From the NCBI GenBank assembly GCA_050942995.1, contig JBMNOI010000035.1, forward strand, positions 1-31,461: DNA of 31,461 nt, written 5' to 3'. Position 1 is the stretch's first letter. Each line of letters starts with the position of its first letter. The notes under the pieces were generated by a model, which saw only the letters and a list, made by a program, of their open reading frames with translations, was not told the origin of the DNA and searched no databases. Shown piece after piece: positions 22,224 through 28,983 of the stretch. A program made the position numbers and the translations under genes. The stretch is from JBMNOI01 sp050942995 (GTDB taxonomy: Bacteria > Chloroflexota > Anaerolineae > UBA1429).

Positions 22224-22295
22224 TACCCCCGAGGCGACTCGAACGCCTGCTCCCGGCTCCGGAGGCCGGTGCTCTATCCACTGAGCTACGGGGGC
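22224..22295 (-). tRNA. tRNA-Arg (anticodon CCG)
   Basis: The complement folds as a cloverleaf: acceptor GCCCCCG with CGGGGGT, D-loop AGCTCAGTGGATAGAGC, anticodon loop CT-CCG-GA (reads CGG), and T-loop GTTCGAGTC. The discriminator is A and CCA is not encoded. The gene is preceded by its own promoter. Confidence 0.95.
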
Positions 22296-22305
22296 TTGCC
22301 GGGTA

Positions 22306-22334
22306 ACTATAGCACGCCTGGAAACGGCTGGCAA
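22306..22334 (-). promoter_or_regulatory. Promoter of tRNA-Arg(CCG)
   Basis: Leftward TTGCCA (22334-22329) and TATAGT (22311-22306), with a 17-bp spacer, ending 11 bp before the tRNA. Confidence 0.7.
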
Positions 22335-22362
22335 ATTCCCGCCAATCGCCCGACTGCAACGC

Positions 22363-22758
22363 TCAAGAGTCGCGGCTCGAGCGCCGTATGGCCAGCATGC
22401 CGCCGTTGAGGTTGCCGGCCACTGCCACCAACGCCAGCATCAGCGGAATGGCGTTGAACGACGTCACCGCCACCGCGACAAGCGGGGCCGCCGCGCCCAG
22501 GCCCGACATGAACGAGTGCTTGATGGGCACGTCATCGGCGATACGGGCGACGATAAAGCCGGCCAGGCCGCAGGCCAAAAAGAGAAGGAGCAATATACCG
22601 GGCAACCCAAACTCGGCATAGGCTTCAGAGGTCTCTTCCATCAGGCCCAGATAAACGCCAACCAGTGCCAGAATCATGGTGATGATGAAATTCATCCCGA
22701 TGCCGCCCAATAGTGTCCACCAGTTTATACCGCGAAAGTTCAATAGTTCACTGAACAT
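22363..22758 (-). CDS. Small four-helix membrane protein
   Basis: A 131-residue hydrophobic protein with about four membrane helices: NFIITMILALVGVYLGL, LPGILLLLFLACGLAGFIVA, a Gly/Ala-rich helix around SGLGAAAPLVAVAV, and a last helix LMLALVAVAGNLNGGML. The layout with a Gly-rich middle recalls small uncharacterised membrane families such as the TIGR04086 type, but I cannot assign one. ATG 22758 has GGGAGG 11 nt upstream; the region before it shows no clear promoter. It lies alone between tRNA genes, leftward. Confidence 0.75.
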   Translation of the reverse strand: MFSELLNFRGINWWTLLGGIGMNFIITMILALVGVYLGLMEETSEAYAEFGLPGILLLLFLACGLAGFIVARIADDVPIKHSFMSGLGAAAPLVAVAVTSFNAIPLMLALVAVAGNLNGGMLAIRRSSRDS

Positions 22759-22850
22759 GATGCCGGCTGCCTCCCTCAATTTTTCGCGAGTTTACCCCAG
22801 CATAACACACAAGGCGGACAACGGTCGACCGATCGCGGGCCGGAGGAGGC

Positions 22851-22889
22851 GATGCAAAAAGAAAAGGCACCACGCGGTAGTGGTGCCTT
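22851..22889 (-). terminator. Terminator of tRNA-Arg(ACG)
   Basis: Leftward, AAGGCACCAC (22889-22880) pairs with GTGGTGCCTT (22873-22864) around a 6-nt loop and is followed by TTTTC and TTTTT. It lies a few bases past the tRNA. Confidence 0.8.
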
Positions 22890-22893
22890 AGAG

Positions 22894-22967
22894 TGCGCCC
22901 GGGGCGGCTCGAACGCCCAACATACGGTTTCGTAGACCGGCCCTCTATCCAATTGAGGTACGGGCGC
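22894..22967 (-). tRNA. tRNA-Arg (anticodon ACG)
   Basis: The complement folds with acceptor GCGCCCG/CGGGCGC, D-arm CCTCAATTGGATAGAGG, anticodon loop CT-ACG-AA and T-loop GTTCGAGCC; discriminator A, no encoded CCA. In bacteria ACG is normally edited to ICG by TadA to read CGU/CGC/CGA. Confidence 0.95.
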
Positions 22968-22995
22968 ATATCAGCTATCCTGTGCAAGCATACTT

Positions 22996-23024
22996 ATTCT
23001 AGCACAGGGGATCGCGAGCGCCAA
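22996..23024 (-). promoter_or_regulatory. Promoter of tRNA-Arg(ACG)
   Basis: Leftward TTGGCG (23024-23019), a 17-bp spacer and TAGAAT (23001-22996); start near 22988, about 21 bp before the tRNA. Confidence 0.65.
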
Positions 23025-23036
23025 ATTTGGCGTCGC

Positions 23037-23081
23037 ATTCGCAGGCCCCGGCAAAGGGCGGTAGCGTCGGACCCTGCGAAT
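23037..23081 (-). terminator. Hairpin after tRNA-Ser(GCT)
   Basis: Nine-base arms ATTCGCAGG (23037-23045) and CCTGCGAAT (23073-23081) enclose a 27-nt loop, starting a few bases after the tRNA 3' end. There is no U-tract; it is a likely processing or termination hairpin. Confidence 0.4.
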
Positions 23082-23085
23082 CAGG

Positions 23086-23175
23086 CGGGGAGGCAGGGAT
23101 TCGAACCCTGGGTAGAGATTTTAGCCCTACAACCACTTAGCAGGCGGCCCCGATCGTCCACTCCGGCACCTCCCC
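23086..23175 (-). tRNA. tRNA-Ser (anticodon GCT)
   Basis: The complement begins GGGGAGG, pairing with CCTCCCC; anticodon loop CT-GCT-AA reads AGC/AGU; a long variable arm precedes GTTCGAATCC. The discriminator is G, as in tRNA-Ser, with no encoded CCA. Confidence 0.93.
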
Positions 23176-23199
23176 AATATACATATTCGCATGAAAAGG

Positions 23200-23282
23200 C
23201 GGAGGGAGAGGGATTCGAACCCCCGGATCTTTCGATCAACGGTTTTCAAGACCGCCGCAATCGTCCACTCTGCCATCCCTCC
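23200..23282 (-). tRNA. tRNA-Ser (anticodon TGA)
   Basis: The complement begins GGAGGGA, pairing with TCCCTCC; anticodon loop CT-TGA-AA reads UCA and UCN; the variable arm includes GATCGAAAGATC; T-loop GTTCGAATCC; discriminator G; no encoded CCA. It is probably co-transcribed with tRNA-Ser(GCT) 24 bp downstream. Confidence 0.93.
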
Positions 23283-23316
23283 AGCACGACGGACGGCGCC
23301 CTCCGTTCGGATCGAC

Positions 23317-23345
23317 AGTATACCAGAGAGAGCAAGCCTTGTCAA
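23317..23345 (-). promoter_or_regulatory. Promoter of the tRNA-Ser pair
   Basis: Leftward TTGACA (23345-23340), a 17-bp spacer and TATACT (23322-23317), close to consensus, 34 bp before tRNA-Ser(TGA). Confidence 0.8.
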
Positions 23346-23400
23346 TCAGAGAAGCAGAGAAGCGATGTACCGCCTCGATCGGAGAGGCCGTGTCGCCTGA

Positions 23401-23428
23401 GGGCGGGATTTGGTTCCAAATCCCGCCC
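23401..23428 (-). terminator. Long perfect hairpin after serS
   Basis: Thirteen-base perfect arms, GGGCGGGATTTGG (23401-23413) and CCAAATCCCGCCC (23416-23428), with a 2-nt centre, lie 33 bp past the serS stop. No U-tract follows in either direction. Confidence 0.55.
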
Positions 23429-23461
23429 AGCTTGCTCCAAAGCCCGCCCTTCAAGTACACC

Positions 23462-24730
23462 CTAGCGGATAACCTCCAGCCCTCCCATATAGGGCTGCAG
23501 CACCTCGGGCACGCGTACTGTGCCGTCAGCCTGCTGATAGTTCTCCAGCACAGCGATAACCAATCGGGGCAACGCCAACCCCGAGCCGTTCAACGTATGT
23601 ACGAACTCGGGCCGTCCGCCCCCTGCCGGACGATAGCGGATATTGGCCCGCCGCGCCTGAAAGTCCTTAAAGTTACTGCACGACGAGACCTCCAGCCACT
23701 CCCGGCAACCCGCCGCCCACAACTCGACATCGTATTTGGCCGAAGCCGAAAAGCTCAGATCGCCGGTGCACATCTGTACGATGCGGTAGGGCAGCTCCAA
23801 CCTCCGGCAGATATCCTCGGCGTTGTCGATGAGGCTCTCCAGCTCGGCCATCGAGGTCTCGGGCTTGACGAACTTGACCATCTCGACCTTGTCGAACTGG
23901 TGCCCGCGCTTGATGCCCCGGGTATCTTTGCCCGCCGACATCTTTTCGCGACGGAAACAAGCCGTGTAGGCGGTATGGTAAATGGGCAACTGCTCTTCGC
24001 TGAGGATCTCATCGCGATACATGTTGGTTACCGGCACCTCGGCGGTGGGCACCATCCACAGATCATCCTCGGTGTCATAGTAGAGATTCTCGGCAAACTT
24101 GGGCAACTGCCCCGTACCGACCAGACACTCGGGCCGCACCAGATAGGGCGGATAGACCTCAGTATAGCCATGATACTGCGTGTGCACATCGATCATCCAG
24201 GAGATGAGAGCCCGCTGCAATCGGGCCCCGGCGCCCTTGAGGATGTAAAAGCGAGAGCCCGAGATCTTGACACCGCGCTCGAAATCGATGATGCCCAGCG
24301 TCTCGCCCAGATCCCAGTGGGGGAGCGGCTCGAAATCGAACGTCGGCAACTCGCCCACCTGGCGCACCACCACGTTATGGCTCTCATCCGGGCCCACCGG
24401 CACGCTGGGATCGGGCAGGTTGGGCACCTCCAGCAGAGCCTGTTGCAGGCGCTCCTGTACCGGATCGAGTTCCTTCTCCAGCTCGGCGATGCGATCGCCC
24501 ACGCCACGCATCTGGGTGATGAGCGCCGCCTTTTCCTCGGCGTCTTTGATTCGGGGGATCTCGCGAGAGACACGGTTGCGCTCGGCGCGCAGCGACTCGA
24601 TCTCGCTCAGCATGGCCCGACGGCGCTCGTCCAGCTCGACGATCTCATCCAACGGCGCCGAGCTGTTCAGATCGCGCACGGCCGCCTTGATCTCATCCAG
24701 ATGCTCGCGAATATACGCCAGATCGATCAT
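23462..24730 (-). CDS. serS: Seryl-tRNA synthetase
   Basis: A class II synthetase of 422 residues that charges tRNA-Ser (and tRNA-Sec, if present). The N-terminal long coiled coil is seen at about 28-105 (IVELDERRRAMLSEIESLRA and on); class II motifs follow: VYPPYLVRPE, the motif 2 loop with FRREKMSAGKDTRGIKRGHQF and a motif 3 region with LNGSGLALPRLVIAVLENYQ. The ATG at 24730 follows GGAGGAGAG. Expression is controlled by the T-box leader directly upstream. In this window serS matters doubly, since selenocysteine is made on a serylated tRNA. Confidence 0.98.
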   Translation of the reverse strand: MIDLAYIREHLDEIKAAVRDLNSSAPLDEIVELDERRRAMLSEIESLRAERNRVSREIPRIKDAEEKAALITQMRGVGDRIAELEKELDPVQERLQQALLEVPNLPDPSVPVGPDESHNVVVRQVGELPTFDFEPLPHWDLGETLGIIDFERGVKISGSRFYILKGAGARLQRALISWMIDVHTQYHGYTEVYPPYLVRPECLVGTGQLPKFAENLYYDTEDDLWMVPTAEVPVTNMYRDEILSEEQLPIYHTAYTACFRREKMSAGKDTRGIKRGHQFDKVEMVKFVKPETSMAELESLIDNAEDICRRLELPYRIVQMCTGDLSFSASAKYDVELWAAGCREWLEVSSCSNFKDFQARRANIRYRPAGGGRPEFVHTLNGSGLALPRLVIAVLENYQQADGTVRVPEVLQPYMGGLEVIR

Positions 24731-24777
24731 CTCTCCTCCTCATACGACTCTGCCCGCCTCGTGCGGCACAGGGAAAC

Positions 24778-25075
24778 AAAAAGAGCACCCTTCGCCCGAA
24801 GGACGAAAGAGTGCTCGTATCAGCACAATCTTTTCGTGGTGCCACCTTGCTTTGCCACGCACTCGCATGCGTGACCTCATGAACCTCGCCGGGCGAGGTT
24901 CGCGCCCTGTAACGGGGGCCCCCGGTATCGCTTAATGGGCCGACGCCCTTTGCGCGAACGGCTCGGGAGGGGATTCACGGAGAGCGCCCGCCGCCTTTCC
25001 AGCCCCCGGCGACTCTCTGGAGAGCACTGTTTCCGTTACTGGTCTCCGTCACAACCATTATCTTGTAGCGTTGTG
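24778..25075 (-). ncRNA. T-box riboswitch of serS (Ser-specific)
   Basis: The serS leader contains all T-box parts. The T-box sequence AAGGTGGCACCACG is at 24848-24835, and the terminator stem begins GAGCAC (24788-24783 with 24816-24811) before TTTTTG. Stem I has the AGTA near 25035, CAGAGAGTCGCCGGGGGCTGG, AAAGGCGGC and the specifier region GTGAA-TCC, where TCC (24973-24971) is a serine codon at the usual place. Uncharged tRNA-Ser would pair with the specifier and with the T-box bulge, preventing termination. The tRNA for UCC (TGA wobble or GGA) would be the sensor. Confidence 0.9.
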
Positions 25076-25081
25076 TTACGC

Positions 25082-25110
25082 ATTATAGCACAGCCCCCCG
25101 GAAGCGTCAA
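25082..25110 (-). promoter_or_regulatory. Promoter of the serS T-box leader
   Basis: Leftward TTGACG (25110-25105), a 17-bp spacer and a consensus TATAAT (25087-25082). Confidence 0.85.
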
Positions 25111-25225
25111 CGATCGATGCGACAGATGACATCCCCCGGCATGCGTAGCTATCTCTCTGCCCCAAAAGGCGAGATCGTTCAGTGTGAACGCGTCCGGTCG
25201 GTGAAAAAGAGATGTTGGAGGCAAA

Positions 25226-25254
25226 TTGACACCCGTCGCCGGCCTCGTTACACT
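25226..25254 (+). promoter_or_regulatory. Promoter of the methyltransferase/MTHFR gene
   Basis: TTGACA (25226-25231), a 17-bp spacer and TACACT (25249-25254); start near 25261. Confidence 0.8.
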
Positions 25255-25324
25255 CTAGCAGCAGCTAGAGACAAAGGCGTCATCGATTGGTAATCGTATG
25301 GCCGGATCATGCACGAGATCCGGC
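25253..25324 (+). promoter_or_regulatory. Leader with two perfect hairpins
   Basis: A palindrome CTCTAGC-AGCA-GCTAGAG (25253-25270) covers the end of the -10 and the +1, so it could be an operator. A second, GCCGGATC (25301-25308) with GATCCGGC (25317-25324), holds an in-frame ATG (25309) in its loop and lies 20 nt before the chosen start. It does not match a SAM or B12 riboswitch, and it has no terminator. Confidence 0.4.
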
Positions 25325-25344
25325 AGGGATCGGAGACGCACGAG

Positions 25345-27198
25345 ATGAGCGAACATCCTTTTGTGACGCGCCTGGCCCAGGGACCGCTGCTGGCCGATGG
25401 CGCCATGGGCACAGAGCTGTATAACCGGGGCATCGCCCTGGGGCAGTGTTTCGAGGCGGCCAACCTGCATCAGGCGGACATGGTGCAGCGCATTCACCTG
25501 GACTATCTGGCGGCCGGGGCCGAATTGATCGAGACGAACTCGTTCGCCGCCAACCGTTACGGCCTGGCGATCCACGGGCTGGCCGATGAACTGCGCGCCA
25601 TCAACCGGCAGGCAGGACGGCTGGCGCGCTACGCCCGGGATATGGCGGGCAGCCTGGCGTTCATCGCCGGCGCCATGGGGCCACTGGCTCACCCGCTGGC
25701 CCCCCTGGGGCCCATCACCGAGAAAGATTCGCTGGATGCGTTTCGCGAGCAGGCCGAGGCGCTGCTGGAGGGCGGCATCGATCTGTTCGTGCTGGAGACA
25801 TTCGGCGACCTGAACGAGCTGTGCCTGGCGATCCAGGCGGTGCAATCGATATCGGACCTGCCCATCATCGCCCAGGCCACGTTCGATCAGGACGGGCGCA
25901 CACCCCGCGGGCAAGACGCCATCAAAGTGGCGAGCACCCTGCTGGATACCGATATCGCCGTCATCGGCGTAAACTGTAGCGCGGGGCCGCAGATGGTCTT
26001 GGAGGTAGCCTGCACCATGGCCTCGGTAGGGGCCCGGTATGTATCGGCCATGCCCAATGCCGGCCTGCCCACCCGCTCGAACGGGCGACTCATCTATCTC
26101 ACCACGCCCGAATACTTTGCCGCCGCCGTGCCCCAGGCCCTGGCCGGGAGCATCACCCTGATCGGAGGGTGCTGCGGCACCACCCCGGCGCACATCGCCG
26201 CCATGCGGAAGGCCCTGGACGCAACCGGTGGAAAAGAGGTCGCCGAGGCCCCGTGTCGGGTGGCCGTAGTGCCTCGGGACACCCGCGAGAAGGATGTGGC
26301 CGAGCCCACACCCTTTGCCCAGAAGCTGGCCCGGGGCGAGTTTGTGACCTCTGTCGAGCTGACGCCGCCACGCGGCTTTCGCACCGGCGCGCTGTTGCGT
26401 TCGGCGCGAGAGCTCGCCGAGTGCGGGCGGGTGGATGTGGTGAATGTGACCGATAGTCCCATGGCGCGGGTGCGTATGGACGCAGTGGCCGCGTGTTACC
26501 TGATCCAGTCGCAGACGGGGGTGGAGACGATGCTGCACCTGACCACCCGCGACCGCAGCTTGATGGGGCTGGAATCGGCATTGATCGGGGCGCACGCCAT
26601 GGGGGTACGCAATATCCTGGCACTGACGGGAGACCCGCCCTCGCTGGGACACTTTACCCAGTCTACGGGTGTGTTCGACGTGGATTCGATCGGGCTGGTG
26701 CGGGTGATCCAGGAGATGAAACAGGGGCGCGACCTGGTGGGCACCGAGATGGGCCACCCCGGCGGATTCTGCGTGGGGGTGGCGGTCGACCCGACCAAGC
26801 CCGATCTGGACGCAGAGGCACGCCGGCTGAAAGAAAAGATCGCGGCGGGCGCCGAGTTTGTGATGACGCAGCCGATATTCGATCTGGCACTCTGGCAGCG
26901 CTTTCTGGAGGTGTATGACGACGAGATCGGGGTGCCGGTGCTGCTGGGGGTTCTGCCGCTGCTGAGCGACCGCCACGCCGAGTTTCTGCATAACGAAGTG
27001 CCGGGAATCACCCTGACCGAGGCGGCGCTGGAGCGAATGCGCCGCGCCGGAGCCGAGGGCCGTAACGAGGGCATTCGGCTGGCACAGGAGACGATACTCG
27101 AAGCGCGAGAGCAGTTTCAGGGAGTGTACCTGATACCGTCGTACAACCGGTGCGAGATGGCGCTGGCCGTGCTGGAAACGCTGGAAACCGTGAGGTGA
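25345..27198 (+). CDS. yitJ: Bifunctional homocysteine S-methyltransferase / methylenetetrahydrofolate reductase
   Basis: A 617-residue fusion. Residues 1-300 form the homocysteine-methyltransferase barrel with zinc ligands Cys211 (GVNCSAG) and Cys276/Cys277 (GGCCGTTP); residues about 315-617 form the MTHFR flavin barrel, starting FAQKLARGEFVTSVELTPPRG, with NILALTGDPP and FVMTQPIFD. The reductase makes methyl-THF and the partner domain methylates homocysteine to methionine, possibly from S-methylmethionine or methyl-THF. The chosen ATG 25345 has GGAG 9 nt upstream; ATG 25309 sits in a strong hairpin and is less likely. This gene arrangement (YitJ type) is known in Bacillus and Chloroflexi. 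Confidence 0.93.
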   Translation: MSEHPFVTRLAQGPLLADGAMGTELYNRGIALGQCFEAANLHQADMVQRIHLDYLAAGAELIETNSFAANRYGLAIHGLADELRAINRQAGRLARYARDMAGSLAFIAGAMGPLAHPLAPLGPITEKDSLDAFREQAEALLEGGIDLFVLETFGDLNELCLAIQAVQSISDLPIIAQATFDQDGRTPRGQDAIKVASTLLDTDIAVIGVNCSAGPQMVLEVACTMASVGARYVSAMPNAGLPTRSNGRLIYLTTPEYFAAAVPQALAGSITLIGGCCGTTPAHIAAMRKALDATGGKEVAEAPCRVAVVPRDTREKDVAEPTPFAQKLARGEFVTSVELTPPRGFRTGALLRSARELAECGRVDVVNVTDSPMARVRMDAVAACYLIQSQTGVETMLHLTTRDRSLMGLESALIGAHAMGVRNILALTGDPPSLGHFTQSTGVFDVDSIGLVRVIQEMKQGRDLVGTEMGHPGGFCVGVAVDPTKPDLDAEARRLKEKIAAGAEFVMTQPIFDLALWQRFLEVYDDEIGVPVLLGVLPLLSDRHAEFLHNEVPGITLTEAALERMRRAGAEGRNEGIRLAQETILEAREQFQGVYLIPSYNRCEMALAVLETLETVR

Positions 27199-27233
27199 GC
27201 GCCGGTCGGGAACTCATAAAAGGGGTACATGCA

Positions 27234-27267
27234 GGGCGCGGTGAACGATTTTGTGTTCACCGCGCCC
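27234..27267 (+). terminator. Long hairpin between convergent genes
   Basis: Perfect 13-bp arms, GGGCGCGGTGAAC (27234-27246) and GTTCACCGCGCCC (27255-27267), loop of 8 nt. No clear U-tract on either side. It probably ends both the methyltransferase transcript and the facing one. Confidence 0.6.
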
Positions 27268-27298
27268 CATCATTCAACATCCTCTTGCCCGGGCTACC

Positions 27299-28864
27299 CT
27301 ACCGGGTCATCTCCCATGTCTCCATGCCGTTAAAATAGCGCAGAAGGGTGTGGGGCACCTTGGAATCATACCAGGCTACCTCGCGCTCTCCGACCTCTAC
27401 GCGCCAGGCCTTTTGCGGCCCGGCCGACGTATCTAGCATCTCTAATCCCACAATCTTGACGAGCACCACCTGCAGAACCGGACCGTTGTCCTCGGTCGCC
27501 GGTCGCCAGGTGTAGGGGTCTAAATGCGCCAGCCGGGCGGTGGCTCCGGTCTCGAAAGAGAGCGCTGATAGCTGCCAGGGCCAGCTTCCCTCCGACGTAA
27601 TCAGCGTATCCTGCGCCAGCGGCGGCAGCGGCTCCTGCCAGGTCTGAGGCGCTTCTCCGGGATAGGCCACCTCGACGTCGATCGCTCCCTCACCCGGCGA
27701 CCAGGCTATATGGTATTGCTCATAGTCGGCAGTATCGACCAGAGGCGCGCCGGTATCCCGTCGCCACTGCACCACCCGCTCGCCCGCCAGCGGGCCGGAC
27801 GACCAGTAACTCTGCCCCTGCCGCACCTCATACCCCTGCTGCTCTTGGCGACAGCTCAGGGTAACGATATCGGCTTCCGGCGTCAGGGTGCAGGTCGCGT
27901 GGCCGACGGGCTCATCGGCCACATTCGTGATGCGATACTGCCACGTCTGCGGCTCGCTCCAGGGCAGCGGATCGAGCACCACCGGCGTGGCGAGCAGTTC
28001 GGGCGAACGGCCGGCAAAGATCTCTGCGGCGAAAAAGCCGAGGCAGATGGGCAACGCCGCGAGCAAGGGCCAGTTCCGGGCCAGCCCGCCCCGGGTTACG
28101 GCCGGCGCGGCGGGGGTTGGATCGGGATGGGTGGTACGCGAAAGCAAAAAGAGGGAGAGCGATGCCACCAGCAGGCCGATCACGACAGAGGGCAGGGAGA
28201 GGATCGTGGTCTCGACCGCGCCGAACCAGACATTGCCGATCATCGCGAGCACCGCCAAAAGATTGGCCCCAAAGTGGGTCAGCATAGAAGCCGGCAGCGA
28301 GTCGGTGCGCCAGTAGACAAAGCCCAGCACCAGCGCCAGCGGAATGATACTCAGCCCCTGTATCAGAGAGAGATGAAAGAGAACAAAGATCAGACCGACG
28401 AACAGAATGGTTCGCGCCGGCCCACGATGGGCATAGGCGTTCTGAACGACGCCCCGAAATAGAAACTCTTCACAGATCGGCGCCATGACGGCCAGCGCGA
28501 TAAAGGCCAGCACGGCCTCGATGGGCGTATCCGGGATCATCTCCGGTATCTCGGGCAGGTTGTATCCCAGGAGCATCTGAAAGAGGTATGCCAGATAGAT
28601 GGCCGCCGGATAGAGTCCTGCGCCGATAAAAAAGCTGAGCAGGGCCGTCCTGCCACCCGGCCAGCGCCACCCCACCGTCTGAAGAATCGGCAGTTTCGCC
28701 CAACGCAAGTAGATGAAGGTGGGCAGCAACACAAACAGTGCCTCGTTCAAAATCAGGCGCACATAGGGCGGCAGCCAGGCGAAAAAGAGATTGCTCACCT
28801 GAAGCAAAAGGACGATCAGGATGAGGCGATTGACGTGGTGCACCGCCGGTCTCGTTGTGGTCAT
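27299..28864 (-). CDS. CPBP-family membrane protease with extra C-terminal domain
   Basis: A 521-residue protein. Residues about 1-300 are a multi-helix membrane region with the CPBP (CAAX/Abi) motifs: EEFLFRG (Glu132, Glu133, Arg137), FVLFHLS with His, and the later THFGANLL His. A membrane helix at about 300-330 (LLAALPICLGFFAAEIFAG) is followed by a roughly 190-residue, mostly beta domain outside the membrane (WQYRITNVADEPVG...), resembling lipoprotein-like beta folds such as DUF3108. The combination is unusual. Substrate unknown; CPBP proteins process prenylated proteins or bacteriocin-related peptides. ATG 28864 lies 6 nt from GGAGGGA; the frame continues upstream to 28933 without similarity. 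Confidence 0.8.
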   Translation of the reverse strand: MTTTRPAVHHVNRLILIVLLLQVSNLFFAWLPPYVRLILNEALFVLLPTFIYLRWAKLPILQTVGWRWPGGRTALLSFFIGAGLYPAAIYLAYLFQMLLGYNLPEIPEMIPDTPIEAVLAFIALAVMAPICEEFLFRGVVQNAYAHRGPARTILFVGLIFVLFHLSLIQGLSIIPLALVLGFVYWRTDSLPASMLTHFGANLLAVLAMIGNVWFGAVETTILSLPSVVIGLLVASLSLFLLSRTTHPDPTPAAPAVTRGGLARNWPLLAALPICLGFFAAEIFAGRSPELLATPVVLDPLPWSEPQTWQYRITNVADEPVGHATCTLTPEADIVTLSCRQEQQGYEVRQGQSYWSSGPLAGERVVQWRRDTGAPLVDTADYEQYHIAWSPGEGAIDVEVAYPGEAPQTWQEPLPPLAQDTLITSEGSWPWQLSALSFETGATARLAHLDPYTWRPATEDNGPVLQVVLVKIVGLEMLDTSAGPQKAWRVEVGEREVAWYDSKVPHTLLRYFNGMETWEMTR

Positions 28865-28886
28865 CGATTCCCTCCGATTTTGCCCC

Positions 28887-28892
28887 ATTATA
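28887..28892 (-). promoter_or_regulatory. Promoter -10 of the CPBP gene
   Basis: A consensus TATAAT (leftward) lies 22 bp before the start codon; only a weak TTTCCT is found 17 bp upstream. The start would be about 16 nt before the ATG. Confidence 0.4.
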
Positions 28893-28935
28893 CACAGAGC
28901 CGACGGAAGAGGAAAACGGACACGGACGAGCATAT

Positions 28936-28960
28936 CGAGGCGACCTTTGCGGTCGCCTCG
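28936..28960 (-). terminator. Hairpin at the end of the GH3 gene
   Basis: Nine-base arms CGAGGCGAC (28936-28944) and GTCGCCTCG (28952-28960), loop of 7 nt, 24 bp past the GH3 stop; no U-tract. Confidence 0.45.
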
Positions 28961-28983
28961 CCTCGATACACAAACGGGTAGCG

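Noticed and set aside
23339..24874. 511-codon frame opposite serS and its leader
   Set aside because: Runs across the T-box and serS on the opposite strand; low-complexity composition.
25253..25344. SAM, cobalamin or THF riboswitch before the methyltransferase
   Set aside because: The leader is under 90 nt and lacks the conserved riboswitch core motifs.
25255..26991. 578-codon frame opposite the methyltransferase/MTHFR gene
   Set aside because: Antisense of a conserved gene, with no recognisable domain.
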